A stretch of 64,000 nucleotides of DNA. Origin: Streptomyces sp. QL37 (GTDB lineage: Bacteria > Actinomycetota > Actinomycetes > Streptomycetales > Streptomycetaceae). The stretch covers positions 124,001 to 188,000 of the forward strand of contig NZ_PTJS01000001.1 of NCBI RefSeq assembly GCF_002941025.1. Direction: 5' to 3'. The notes under the pieces were generated by a model. The model was not told the origin of the DNA, ran no database searches, and worked only from the letters and a program-made list of their open reading frames with translations. Below are positions 25,257 to 34,975 of this stretch, one piece after another. Each line of letters begins with the position of its first letter. Position 1 is the first letter of the stretch. The translations under genes were made by a program, and so were the position numbers.

Positions 25257-25736
25257 ATGACGCCGCCACCGACCCCAGCCCCCGGACTGACCGATCTGCC
25301 GGACACGGAACTGCTCAAGCTGGACCACCAGGTCTGCTTCTCCCTGCAGGCGGCCTCCCGCGCCTTCGGTGGCGTCTACCGGGAGGCGCTCAAGGACCTC
25401 GGTCTCACCTACCCGCAGTACCTGGCCATGATGGTTCTGTGGGAGCACGGTCCGCTCCCGGTCAAGACGATCGGCGAGCGGCTGCACCTGGACTCCGGCA
25501 CGCTGTCGCCCCTGCTGAAGAGGCTGGAGTCGGCCGGTCTCGTCAGGCGTGAGCGCAGCCCGGACGACGAGCGGTCGGTCACGGTGCACCTCACCGGCGC
25601 CGGGACGGACCTGCGCGAGCGCGCGCTGCCCGTTCCCCGCTCGATCCTCAAGGCCACGGGCCTGACGGTCCAGGAGGTCCTGGCCCTTCAGGAGACCCTG
25701 GGGCGGCTCACCGCCTCTCTCGGCCGGGCCGGCTGA
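25257..25736 (+). CDS. ohrR: OhrR-type MarR-family peroxide sensor/repressor
   Basis: 159 residues with a MarR winged helix ('LPVKTIGERLHLDSGTLSPL' recognition region, 'RRERSPDDERSVTVHLT' wing). The sensing cysteine lies near the N-terminus in 'LDHQVCFSLQAASRA' (Cys27), the position of the reactive cysteine of OhrR. 'LTYPQYLAMMVLWE' supplies the tyrosine typical of this subgroup. Oxidation of the cysteine should release it from the ohr promoter. ATG at 25257. Confidence 0.9.
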   Translation: MTPPPTPAPGLTDLPDTELLKLDHQVCFSLQAASRAFGGVYREALKDLGLTYPQYLAMMVLWEHGPLPVKTIGERLHLDSGTLSPLLKRLESAGLVRRERSPDDERSVTVHLTGAGTDLRERALPVPRSILKATGLTVQEVLALQETLGRLTASLGRAG

Positions 25737-25834
25737 CCAGGCCCCGGGCGTCCGCGCCGGGACGCCGCACCAGCGCTCGCAGGAGTTCCGGCGCCGAAAT
25801 AGGATGCAGGGACTATCGCAACGCGGAGCGGCCC

Positions 25835-26668
25835 ATGAACCGGCGTCGAACTCCCCGGTCCGCGAGCGCCGAGGACCTGCTCAGCACATTGCAGCATCTG
25901 ACCGCCCGCGCCCGGGAAGAGGTGGAGCTGCATCAGGCCCGCGTCGAGCTGGCCCAGGCCCTGCAGCGCAAGATGCTGCCCGCGACGCTGCCGGTCTTCC
26001 CGGGCCTCCAGACGGCGGCTCGCTACGCTCCGGCCCGGGACGGGCTGGACATCGGCGGTGACTGGTACGACGGATTCGTACTGCCGGACGGGTCGCTCGG
26101 CCTCGCCATCGGCGATGTCCAGGGGCATGACGTGGAGGCGGCCGCCTTCATGGGGCAGATCCGCATAGCCATGCGCGCCATCGCCAGTTCGGCGGCCGAT
26201 CCCGGTGAGGTGATGGGCCGCACGAACGATCTGATCCTTTCGATGGATTCGGCGCTGTTCGCCACCTGCTCGTTCCTCCGGCTCGACCCGCGGACGCGGG
26301 AGCTCCGCAGTGCCCGCGCGGGTCATGTCGCGTCCGTGTGGGCGACGGCCGACGGACGCTCGGGGATCACCGCCGACGCCGGCGGGCTCCCCCTCGGTAT
26401 CGAACTGCGCCAGCACTACCCCGTGACCCGGCGCGATCTGGACGTCGCCGGTGCCTTCGTCCTGCTCACCGACGGGGTCATCGAAGGGCCTTCGCTGTCG
26501 ATCGACGACGGGCTGGACCGGATCAGGCGCGTGGTGAGCGCCCACGTCGGCGCCGACGCCGAGGAACTGGCGGACCGGGTGCTCCAGGCAGCGGTTTTCA
26601 CCGGCCATGAGGACGACGCGGCCGTGCTCGTACTTCGCCACGACCGCCCGTCCCCGGGCCCCGGGTAA
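25835..26668 (+). CDS. SpoIIE/RsbU-type PP2C serine phosphatase
   Basis: 277 residues. A short N-terminal coiled coil (about 15-45) precedes a complete PP2C-like catalytic domain: 'LDIGGDWYDGF', 'AIGDVQGHDVEAAAFM', 'LLTDGVIEGP' and 'GHEDDAAVLVL'. All metal-binding aspartates are present. It would dephosphorylate a STAS anti-anti-sigma factor. It has no sensor domain of its own, but a MASE1 membrane protein follows after 53 nt; the two look like a split MASE1-PP2C sensor phosphatase. ATG 25835. Confidence 0.85.
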   Translation: MNRRRTPRSASAEDLLSTLQHLTARAREEVELHQARVELAQALQRKMLPATLPVFPGLQTAARYAPARDGLDIGGDWYDGFVLPDGSLGLAIGDVQGHDVEAAAFMGQIRIAMRAIASSAADPGEVMGRTNDLILSMDSALFATCSFLRLDPRTRELRSARAGHVASVWATADGRSGITADAGGLPLGIELRQHYPVTRRDLDVAGAFVLLTDGVIEGPSLSIDDGLDRIRRVVSAHVGADAEELADRVLQAAVFTGHEDDAAVLVLRHDRPSPGPG

Positions 26669-26721
26669 GCGGTCCCGTCCCCGCGCGTGTCTCAACGGCC
26701 CGTCGTCACGGGCGGTGTCTT

Positions 26722-27720
26722 ATGAGATGCGTGATCCGCAGCGAGCAAACCAGACGCCGAGCCGTGATCTTTCTGCAGATGCTGGGCATCGCCGCCGCCT
26801 ACTTCGCGTCCGGACAGCTCGGTCTTCTCAGACAGGTCGAGGTGGAGGGCTCGGTCGTCACCCCTCTGTGGCCGCCCTCCGGGATCGCCCTGGCCGCCCT
26901 GCTGTATCTGGGCCCGCGGATCTGGCCGGGCATCGCCCTCGGGGCTCTCCTCACCGTCATCTCCATGAGCGACGGGTTCACCTTCTGGGGCCTGGCCGTC
27001 ACTGCGGGCAGCTCCCTGGCACCGCTGTGCTCCTTCCTCGCACTGCGCGCGGTGGGATTCCGGACGGAGCTGGACCGCCTGCGCGACGGGCTCGCCCTGG
27101 TCTTCCTGGGAGCTCTGGGCGGCATGATCATCAGTGCCACTGTCGGCGCCGGCGTACAGATGCTGAGCGGGGGGCTGTCCGCCTCTCAGTTCTGGCCGGT
27201 CTGGTCGGCCTGGTGGGCCGGGGACGCGATGGGCGTACTGATGGTCACACCCCTGCTCCTCGTCCTGCGCAAGGCACGCCTGCCCGGGGCGGACGACCGG
27301 TGGGCGGAGGCTGTGGCGCTCGCCGTGGTCGCGGTGGTGGCGACGCTCGTCGCGACCAGGAGCTCGCTGTCCATGATCTACCTCCTCTTCCCGGTACTCG
27401 TCTGGGCGGCGCTCCGCTTCCAGCTGGCCGGCAGCGCCCCCTGCGCCCTGCTGATGTCCGTCATGGCGATCATCGCCGGAACCGAGGGCATCGGACCGTT
27501 CGCCGGCCACTCGGTGCTCGAGATCATGCTCAACCTGTGCATCCTCAACGGCTGCGTGGCTCTCACGGCGTTGCTGCTCGCGGCGATCGTGACGGAGCAC
27601 AACAACATCCGCCATGAGACGGAGGTCGCGTGCGAGGAACTGGCCGCTCTCGTGGAGGAGCTCGCGCCCGGCCCGCCACCGGGGCGCCGGCCAGGCGGGC
27701 CGGCGTCCGGATGGAGGTAG
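26722..27720 (+). CDS. MASE1-domain integral membrane sensor
   Basis: 332 residues, about eight membrane helices over residues 15-295 matching the MASE1 sensor domain: 'VVTPLWPPSGIALAALLYLG' and 'FWPVWSAWWAGDAMGVLMV' are hallmark phrases. A short cytoplasmic helix follows ('RHETEVACEELAALVEELAP') with no catalytic output domain. In many Streptomyces proteins MASE1 is fused to a SpoIIE-type phosphatase; here the phosphatase is a separate upstream gene. The signal sensed is unknown. Confidence 0.8.
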   Translation: MRCVIRSEQTRRRAVIFLQMLGIAAAYFASGQLGLLRQVEVEGSVVTPLWPPSGIALAALLYLGPRIWPGIALGALLTVISMSDGFTFWGLAVTAGSSLAPLCSFLALRAVGFRTELDRLRDGLALVFLGALGGMIISATVGAGVQMLSGGLSASQFWPVWSAWWAGDAMGVLMVTPLLLVLRKARLPGADDRWAEAVALAVVAVVATLVATRSSLSMIYLLFPVLVWAALRFQLAGSAPCALLMSVMAIIAGTEGIGPFAGHSVLEIMLNLCILNGCVALTALLLAAIVTEHNNIRHETEVACEELAALVEELAPGPPPGRRPGGPASGWR

Positions 27721-27771
27721 GTTCCCCGTCCGGATCAGGCCCGCCCCTGTCCGGAGGGAGGCCCCAGGGCC

Positions 27772-29094
<1,323 letters not shown>

Positions 29095-29901
29095 TCAGGG
29101 CTTGCGTGCCACACCGCTGACAGCGGGGCTCGGTGGTGCGGCCCGCCCGCTCCGGCCCGGGTCGGGACGCCAGTCCGCCGTCCTGACGACGCCCGGCTCG
29201 ACCGGTTCCAGCCCGTCGAGGAAAGCGGCGATCCTGTCCGGGCTGCGGAGGTGGTACGGACTCGGCGCATGCGCGTTGTACGCCTCGATCGCGCGGTTCA
29301 TGGTCACGCTGGTGTCCGTGCCGTCGGCGAGAGCCACGTAGCTTCCGGGCACGAGCGCCTCGACCAGACGGTCGACCAGAGCCCACGGATCCTCGTCGTC
29401 GGGCAGCTGCCCCATGATGCCCAGCAGGGTCAGGCCGACGGGGCGGCCGAGATCGAGCGTGCGGGAAGCCTCCTCGATGATCCGGCCGGTGTCGCGCACG
29501 TCCGCGTCGACGTACGCACACGCGCCCTCCGGAGTGCTGGTCAGCAGCGCGCGGGCATGCGTCAGCACGAGCGGGTCGTTGTCGACGTACACGATCCGGG
29601 AGTCCGGGGCCGTCCGCTGCGCCACCTCGTGCGTGTTGTCGGCCGTGGGCAGTCCCGTACCGATGTCGAGGAACTGCCGGATCCCCGCCTCCCCGGCCAG
29701 GAAACGGACGGCGCGGGCGAGGAAGGCCCGCTGGTCACGCGCGATGCCCGCGATGTCCGGGAAGGTCCTGAGGATCATCTCGCCCGCCTCGGCGTCCGCG
29801 GGGTAGTTGTCCTTGCCACCGAGCAGGTAATTCCAGACGCGGGCCGAGTGCGGCACGTCGGTCCTGAGCGGGTCGGCCGGTGGATGTCCGTGATCGTTCA
29901 T
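29095..29901 (-). CDS. Methyltransf_19 (DUF574) SAM-dependent methyltransferase, second copy
   Basis: 268 residues with '[19 protein letters not shown]', 'FLDIGTGLPTADNTHEVAQ' and 'RIVYVDNDPLVLTHARALL'. These are the family features seen also in the protein at 20224-21039. Its motif I (DIGTG) is more canonical than that copy (DHGSG). The substrate is unknown. It may be transcribed after a 31-codon ORF on the same strand (29960-30055). Confidence 0.85.
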   Translation of the reverse strand: MNDHGHPPADPLRTDVPHSARVWNYLLGGKDNYPADAEAGEMILRTFPDIAGIARDQRAFLARAVRFLAGEAGIRQFLDIGTGLPTADNTHEVAQRTAPDSRIVYVDNDPLVLTHARALLTSTPEGACAYVDADVRDTGRIIEEASRTLDLGRPVGLTLLGIMGQLPDDEDPWALVDRLVEALVPGSYVALADGTDTSVTMNRAIEAYNAHAPSPYHLRSPDRIAAFLDGLEPVEPGVVRTADWRPDPGRSGRAAPPSPAVSGVARKP

Positions 29902-29959
29902 GTCGAAGCCTCACACACCGCGGTGGTGACGGGTACGCGTCCGGGCGCGGCTCCGGGGC

Positions 29960-30055
29960 TCAGTACGGCAGGGGCCGTCCGGACGGTGTTCGCAGGTCCA
30001 GCGGGGGCCGCCCCGTGGGGGGCTGCGGACGGCGGACGATCTGGATGCGGCCCAC
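29960..30055 (-). CDS. Possible 31-residue Arg/Pro-rich peptide upstream of the DUF574 gene
   Basis: GTG at 30055 to TGA at 29960. The predicted peptide begins VGRIQIVRRPQPPTGRPPLD and ends RTPSGRPLPY. An excellent ribosome-binding site, AGGAGGAGG (minus strand, 30072-30064), sits 8 nt before the GTG. It is co-directional with the methyltransferase at 29901, 58 nt downstream. Below usual size cut-offs, so it would be missed by gene callers. A regulatory leader or a bioactive peptide are both possible; neither is demonstrated. Confidence 0.45.
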   Translation of the reverse strand: MGRIQIVRRPQPPTGRPPLDLRTPSGRPLPY

Positions 30056-30214
30056 GGCCACCACCTCCTCCTGGTAACCCGGTATCTGCCCATCCAGCCG
30101 CCCTTCACACGTCGGACCGGCCTCAGGCCCGTCCGGCGGCGCTCGCGGATGCGGACCCGACGATGTGCGGTAACCCTTGACGAGTGGGGGAAGCCGACAC
30201 GAGGAGGATCCGCC

Positions 30215-30409
30215 ATGTCCGCGCTGGACAAGATCAAGAAGATGCTGAAGGGCCACGAGGACCAGGCCGGAAAGGGCGTCGACAAGGCCGGGGACATGAT
30301 CGACGACCGGACGCAGGGCAAATACGGCAAGCATGTCGACACCGGCCAGGACAAGCTGAAGCAGCAGTTCGGCGCGGACCGCGACCAGGACAGCCCGCCG
30401 CGCTCCTGA
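30215..30409 (+). CDS. Rv0909-like antitoxin family protein
   Basis: 64 residues, highly charged: 'MSALDKIKKMLKGHEDQAGK' with the repeat-like 'KAGDMIDDRTQGKYGKHVDT'. This matches the MT0933/Rv0909 'antitoxin' family, common in Streptomyces, usually without a cognate toxin next door. None is visible here. GAGGAGG ribosome-binding site 8 nt upstream. The sequence also resembles small CsbD-like stress proteins. Followed by a strong terminator at 30450. Confidence 0.75.
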   Translation: MSALDKIKKMLKGHEDQAGKGVDKAGDMIDDRTQGKYGKHVDTGQDKLKQQFGADRDQDSPPRS

Positions 30410-30449
30410 CAAGAACGCGTCGGTTTCGTCGTCCGACCCGCATCCCGGT

Positions 30450-30489
30450 GCCCGGCCCGGTGACGGCTCACCCCGTCACCGGGCCGGGC
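30450..30489 (+). terminator. Strong terminator after the antitoxin-like gene
   Basis: A perfect 17-bp stem (30450-30466 with 30473-30489) with a 6-nt loop, 41 nt after the stop. It separates this gene from the sigma-CAP gene that starts at 30617. Confidence 0.85.
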
Positions 30490-30616
30490 ACGTGGCGTGT
30501 ACGGATGCCGGAGCGGATATCGAGCACCTGACCGGATTCCTGTTATCGTCCCCGCCGCACGGCGTCTCCCGAGTGTGGGAAGTGACGGAACAGGATCCCG
30601 GAAGAGTGAGCACAGC

Positions 30617-32191
30617 ATGGGCGAGACACGCGAGACGGCGCTGATCAAGGCCGCGCAGAAGGGCGACCCCGAGGCGCAGGACCGGCTCGTCGCGTCCTAC
30701 CTGCCGCTGGTCTACAACATCGTCGGCCGGGCGCTGAACGGGCACGCGGACGTCGACGACGTCGTCCAGGACAGCGTGCTGCGTATGCTCCGCGGCCTGC
30801 CCGCACTGCGGACCCCCAAGAGCTTCCGGTCCTGGTTCGTGGCCATCACCATGAACGAGATACGCGGGCACTGGCGTGAGCGCAGGACCGGCGAGATATC
30901 CGCGGACCGGATGGACGACACGTACGACGTCGTCGACCCGTCCGCCGACTTCGTCGAGCTCACGATCGTCCGGCTCGGTCTGACGGGCCAGCGCCGGGAG
31001 GCCGCCGAGGCCACGCGGTGGCTCGACGACGACGACCGCGAGCTGGTGTCGCTCTGGTGGCTGGAGACGGCCGGGGAGCTGTCCAGGGCGGAGGTCGCGG
31101 GCGCCCTCGATCTGTCTCCCCAGCACACCGCGGTGCGTGTCCAGCGGATGAAGGAGCGGCTGGAGGCCGCCCGGGTGGTGGTACGCGCTCTGGCGGCGGA
31201 ACCGCGCTGTGTCCTGCTGGAGGACCTGACGGCCCACTGGGACGGGGTGCCGTCCGCACTCTGGCGTAAGCGCCTGGTGCGCCACGCGCGCGAGTGCACG
31301 GTGTGCGCCGGACACCGGTCGGGGCTGGTCCCGGCGGAGGGCCTGCTGGTGGGCCTGGCCCTGGTGCCCGTGGCGGCCTCCGCGGGCGGACCGGCGGCGG
31401 AGTTCCAGCCGGCGGCAGCCGCAGTCTCCGGCCCCGGTCGGGCCGAGCGCCGACGGGACGGGGTGAGACGGCGGCGGCGCGCCACGGTCCTCGCCGGCCT
31501 GGCCGCGGTCGCCGTACTGGGAGGCGGAGGGGCCACCGTCCACCTCTACACGGACGACGAGGGAGAGGACCCCGCGAGCGCCGTGGCTCCGCTCACCGGT
31601 CCCTCGACACCCGTGACCACGCCGTCGTCGCCGTCGCCCTCCTCCCCCGTGCCCTCACCCTCCTCGGCCTCGCCGTCGCCTTCGGCGACCACGTCTCCGT
31701 CCGCGTCCAGGACCCGGAGCGCCACCCCGACTCCTGAGAAGACCCGGAGGACCCGCACGCCCTCCTCCGAGCCCGCTCCGGCACCGGCACCGAAGGCCTC
31801 GTCGGCCCCGTCGGTTGCCGAAGAGGTCATCGCCCTCGTCAACAACGAGCGGGCGAAGGAGGGTTGCTCCCCGGTGAGCGGCAACAGCCTGCTGGCGAAG
31901 GCCGCTTCAGACCATTCGGCGGACATGGTGGCGCGGGACTACTTCTCCCACACCTCTCCGGACGGCACGGACCCCGGCGCGCGCATCACCGCCGCCGGCT
32001 ACCGGTGGAGCACGTACGGCGAGAACATCGCGAAGGGCCAGCCGACCGCCGCGGCGGTGATGGATTCGTGGATGAACAGCTCCGGCCACCGGGCGAACAT
32101 TCTCAACTGCGCCTTCAAGGAGATCGGGATCGGCAGGGAGGACTCGTCCGGCGGTCCCGTGTGGACCCAGAACTTCGGCGCCGCCCTCTGA
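30617..32191 (+). CDS. ECF-type sigma factor fused to zinc-binding, transmembrane and CAP/SCP domains
   Basis: 524 residues in one frame. Region sigma2 is about 20-90 ('ADVDDVVQDSVLRMLRG', 'SFRSWFVAITMNEIRGHW') and sigma4 is about 135-190 ('LSRAEVAGALDLSPQHTAVR'). A H223-x3-C227-x2-C230 motif resembles the anti-sigma zinc-binding domain. A basic patch and one membrane helix cover about 289-308. A Pro/Ser/Thr linker of about 80 residues leads to a CAP (SCP/PR-1) domain at about 400-524, with His433, Glu469 and His491. Orientation puts sigma inside and CAP outside. ATG 30617 follows GGAAGAG. It may be a surface-signal-responsive sigma factor released by proteolysis; that is inference. Confidence 0.85.
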   Translation: MGETRETALIKAAQKGDPEAQDRLVASYLPLVYNIVGRALNGHADVDDVVQDSVLRMLRGLPALRTPKSFRSWFVAITMNEIRGHWRERRTGEISADRMDDTYDVVDPSADFVELTIVRLGLTGQRREAAEATRWLDDDDRELVSLWWLETAGELSRAEVAGALDLSPQHTAVRVQRMKERLEAARVVVRALAAEPRCVLLEDLTAHWDGVPSALWRKRLVRHARECTVCAGHRSGLVPAEGLLVGLALVPVAASAGGPAAEFQPAAAAVSGPGRAERRRDGVRRRRRATVLAGLAAVAVLGGGGATVHLYTDDEGEDPASAVAPLTGPSTPVTTPSSPSPSSPVPSPSSASPSPSATTSPSASRTRSATPTPEKTRRTRTPSSEPAPAPAPKASSAPSVAEEVIALVNNERAKEGCSPVSGNSLLAKAASDHSADMVARDYFSHTSPDGTDPGARITAAGYRWSTYGENIAKGQPTAAAVMDSWMNSSGHRANILNCAFKEIGIGREDSSGGPVWTQNFGAAL

Positions 32192-32328
32192 CACCCGCGG
32201 TCCGCGACTTCGTCATGTCACGGAAACGGGCGGGTAGCACGCCCTCCACGTGAAGGATCTACGCTGGGCACGAGCCCAGGCCGAAGGCGTCCGCAGGCGA
32301 TCTCGTCCTCCCCGCGGACAGGAGCACG

Positions 32329-34161
32329 GTGCCCACGCCTTCTCTTCTTGCCGGCCGACTCCCCCCTTGGCTCGCCCATGTGCTGCGCGCCCAGCGCGGA
32401 CCGGTGCCGTGGCACGCGGTACTGCGCGGGGCGCTGGCCGCCCTGCCCTTGCTCGTGTCGGTCCTCGCCGAGCGGCCGACCGCCGGGGTGCCGGTCGCTC
32501 TCGGCGCGATGCTGGCAGGCATCAACGACCGGCCCGGCAGCCGCCGCTCCTCGGTCGCCCGGCTCGGGTTCCCTGCCCTGGCGGGGTCGGCGGGCATGCT
32601 GCTCGGCGCGGTGATCGCGGCGGCTGTCGGCGACGGCCGGTCGTTGGTCGTTCTGCCGCTCCTGTTCGGGCTGCTGGGTCTGGTCGCCGGAGCGGTCAGT
32701 TCCACGGGGCCCGTCGCGTCCGCGTGCGGCACACAGGTGCTGGTCACGGTCGTGATCGGGGCCGGTATGCCGTTGCCCGAGCCCGGCCCGGTGCGCGCGC
32801 TGCTGTTCCTCGCCGGCGCGGGATGGCTCCTCCTGCTGCGGCTGGTCCTTCCGTCGCCGGGCAGCCTCGGCGGCGGACCGTACCGGCTCGACGGGGAGCG
32901 GGAGGCGGTCGCCGCGGTGTACGAGGCGGTCGCCGGGCTCCTGAAGGCCACAGGCGGCCCGCGGGCCCGCGCGGGGCGCGCGGCGCTGAGCGCCGCGCTC
33001 GACCGGGCGCAGGACGCCCTGTCCGGGCCACGGCTGCGGCGTTACGCCAGCTCCGCGGCGGAGCGCCGGCTGCACGCCCAGTACGCGGCGGCGTTTCCGC
33101 TGGCCGAGGCGGCGACCGCGCTGGCGTGGGCCGGGGCCCCGTTGCCGGACAGGATCGTGGAGGGCCCCCGCAGGCTGGCGGCCGCGGTGCGGATCGGCGG
33201 GCCTTGCGGGCCGTTGGCGGCTCCGGCCCGTACGGATGCCGGGCTGCGGGCCCTGGACGACGCCCTGCTGCGGGCCGCGGCGGTCTTCGACCGCCCCGCC
33301 GGCGCGCCGCCGGGCAGGCGCGGGGCACGCTCGTACGCGTCCGTCCTGCGCCGTGCGAGGAGTGCGGCCGGGCGTGAGTACGGTCTTCGGGTCGCCGTGT
33401 GCTGCGCGACGAGTACGGTCGTGGCGCAGTGGCTGCACCACGAACACTGGTACTGGCTGCCCGCCACCACCGTGTTCCTCGTCAAGCCCGATCTCGGACC
33501 GCTGGTCTCGCGCGTGGTGTGCAGGGCCGTGGGTACGGTCGTGGGCGCCGCGGTCTTCGGTGGCGCCGCCTTGCTGGCGCCGGGCCCGCTCCCGCTGGTC
33601 GCGTCGGTCGCGCTCTGTGGTGCGCTCCTTCCTGTGGCCACCCGCCACTTCGCCGTGCAGACGGCGGTTGTCACCGTCCTCGTGCTGTCCCTCGTCGTCC
33701 TGGGCGGTGAACCGCCCGCCTCGTGGGGGCGGGTGGTGGAGTCGCTCCTCGCCTGCGCGGCGGTGCTGCTCGTCGGGTACCTCCCTCTGCCGGGCCGGCG
33801 GGGCCACGCCGTACGAGCCGCTCTCGACGCGGCGGTGGGGGCGGCGCACCGCTATCTGGGGCATGTCCTGGAAGCCCGGGAGGACCACGCCGGAAGGGCG
33901 GCACTGCGCCGGGACGCCTACCGGTCGCTGGCGGCGGCCCGTGCGGCGATCGATGTATCGGCGGCCGAGCTCCCTCCGGTGGCCCGGCATTCGGCCGGAT
34001 CCGAGGGCGTGGCCGGTGCGCTGGAACGGCTCATCGACACCACGACGGCGTGTGCGGTGCAGTTGGAACACCCGGCCGACGAGCTGCCCTCGTCCCACTC
34101 CGAACTGCTCGCCGCCCACATCGTGGAGCTCGACCGGGCATGGGGGGTCCCGGCCCGGTGA
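32329..34161 (+). CDS. FUSC-family inner-membrane protein, second copy
   Basis: 610 residues with two membrane blocks (about 30-175 and about 370-495) around a soluble middle. The second block contains 'YWLPATTVFLVKPDLGPLVS', a typical FUSC phrase. It is shorter than the FUSC protein at 1888-4002 and probably not a close paralogue. It is a presumed efflux or membrane-stress protein. GTG at 32329 with GGAG about 5 nt upstream. A VOC gene follows after 22 nt, possibly in the same transcript. Confidence 0.75.
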   Translation: MPTPSLLAGRLPPWLAHVLRAQRGPVPWHAVLRGALAALPLLVSVLAERPTAGVPVALGAMLAGINDRPGSRRSSVARLGFPALAGSAGMLLGAVIAAAVGDGRSLVVLPLLFGLLGLVAGAVSSTGPVASACGTQVLVTVVIGAGMPLPEPGPVRALLFLAGAGWLLLLRLVLPSPGSLGGGPYRLDGEREAVAAVYEAVAGLLKATGGPRARAGRAALSAALDRAQDALSGPRLRRYASSAAERRLHAQYAAAFPLAEAATALAWAGAPLPDRIVEGPRRLAAAVRIGGPCGPLAAPARTDAGLRALDDALLRAAAVFDRPAGAPPGRRGARSYASVLRRARSAAGREYGLRVAVCCATSTVVAQWLHHEHWYWLPATTVFLVKPDLGPLVSRVVCRAVGTVVGAAVFGGAALLAPGPLPLVASVALCGALLPVATRHFAVQTAVVTVLVLSLVVLGGEPPASWGRVVESLLACAAVLLVGYLPLPGRRGHAVRAALDAAVGAAHRYLGHVLEAREDHAGRAALRRDAYRSLAAARAAIDVSAAELPPVARHSAGSEGVAGALERLIDTTTACAVQLEHPADELPSSHSELLAAHIVELDRAWGVPAR

Positions 34162-34183
34162 ACAGGTTCCTAGAATGCCGCGC

Positions 34184-34561
34184 ATGATCGCTGAATTGCA
34201 GTGTGTGGTGCTGGACTGTCCCGATCCGGCGCGTCTGGCCCGGTTCTACGCGGCCGTTCTCGGAGGGGAGGCCGACCGGCCGGACAAGCGGTGGGCCCTC
34301 GGCGAGGACTGGGCGACGGTGCACACTCCGGCCGGGCTCGTGTTCTGCTTCCAGCGTGTCGAGGAGTATCTGCCTCCGAGGTGGCCGGACCCCGCCCGCC
34401 CACAGCAGTCCCACCTGGACTTCGGAGTCCCGGATCTGGACCGCGCCCAGGAGCAGGTACTCGCGCTGGGGGCCACGCTGCTGGACCACGGGGACGACTC
34501 ACGTGGCTGGCGTGTGTTCGCGGATCCGGCCGGGCATCCGTTCTGCCTGCTGCGCCACTGA
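34184..34561 (+). CDS. VOC-family (glyoxalase-like) protein
   Basis: 125 residues: 'LQCVVLDCPDPARLARFYAA', 'HTPAGLVFCFQRVEEYLPP', 'QSHLDFGVPDLDRAQEQVLA' and 'GWRVFADPAGHPFCLL'. It is a glyoxalase_6-type protein with one VOC module pair. Substrate unknown. ATG 34184; an in-frame ATG three codons earlier (34175) is possible. Ends in a bidirectional terminator. Confidence 0.8.
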   Translation: MIAELQCVVLDCPDPARLARFYAAVLGGEADRPDKRWALGEDWATVHTPAGLVFCFQRVEEYLPPRWPDPARPQQSHLDFGVPDLDRAQEQVLALGATLLDHGDDSRGWRVFADPAGHPFCLLRH

Positions 34562-34592
34562 CCTCGGGTGCCTGGACCACGGGCACCCGAGG
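34562..34592. terminator. Bidirectional terminator
   Basis: CCTCGGGTGCC (34562-34572) pairs with GGCACCCGAGG (34582-34592), 11 bp with a 9-nt loop. It sits between the + VOC gene and the end of the minus gene at 34598. Confidence 0.75.
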
Positions 34593-34597
34593 CCGGG

Positions 34598-34939
34598 TCA
34601 GCGGCTGATGAGCGTCAGGGCGGCGCAGGTGCCGCCCACCGTACCGACGGCCAGCACGGACAAGGCCACGCAACGGGCCCTCAGCCGGTCGTAGCGCGCG
34701 GTGTACTCACCCCGGAGTTCGTGGGCCCGGCCCGCGATCCTTGTGAGTGCGTTCCGGCAGGCCTCGATCCTGTCCGCCACATAAACGCGCTCGACGTCCT
34801 CCCGCTGGGCGGTGGTGAGCCAGGGCAGCGCGTCGGTGAAGCGGCGGGCCTGTCGGCGGGCCTCCTCCACCTCGGCGTTCAAGAGCAGGTAACCCTCCAC
34901 CTGAGCCAGGCCCCGGGCACTCTCCTTGTCCGGCTTCAC
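34598..34939 (-). CDS. Small hypothetical protein with C-terminal membrane helix
   Basis: 113 residues. A charged helical region ('LLLNAEVEEARRQARRFTDA', 'DVERVYVADRIEACRNAL') precedes one C-terminal hydrophobic helix ('VALSVLAVGTVGGTCAALTL'), so it is probably tail-anchored. GTG at 34939 with GGAGAGGAGG. It follows ctaD on the same strand (36-nt gap) and is probably co-transcribed with it. No function recognised. Confidence 0.65.
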   Translation of the reverse strand: MKPDKESARGLAQVEGYLLLNAEVEEARRQARRFTDALPWLTTAQREDVERVYVADRIEACRNALTRIAGRAHELRGEYTARYDRLRARCVALSVLAVGTVGGTCAALTLISR

Positions 34940-34975
34940 GCGGTCCTCCTCTCCTCGGCCCGTCGCTCGGGGGGT

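Noticed and set aside
30215..30409. Toxin-antitoxin operon
   Set aside because: The antitoxin-like protein has no toxin gene beside it and is closed off by a strong terminator.
32218..34185. 655-codon minus frame opposite the second FUSC gene
   Set aside because: Arg/Gln/Gly-rich shadow of a well-supported membrane protein.
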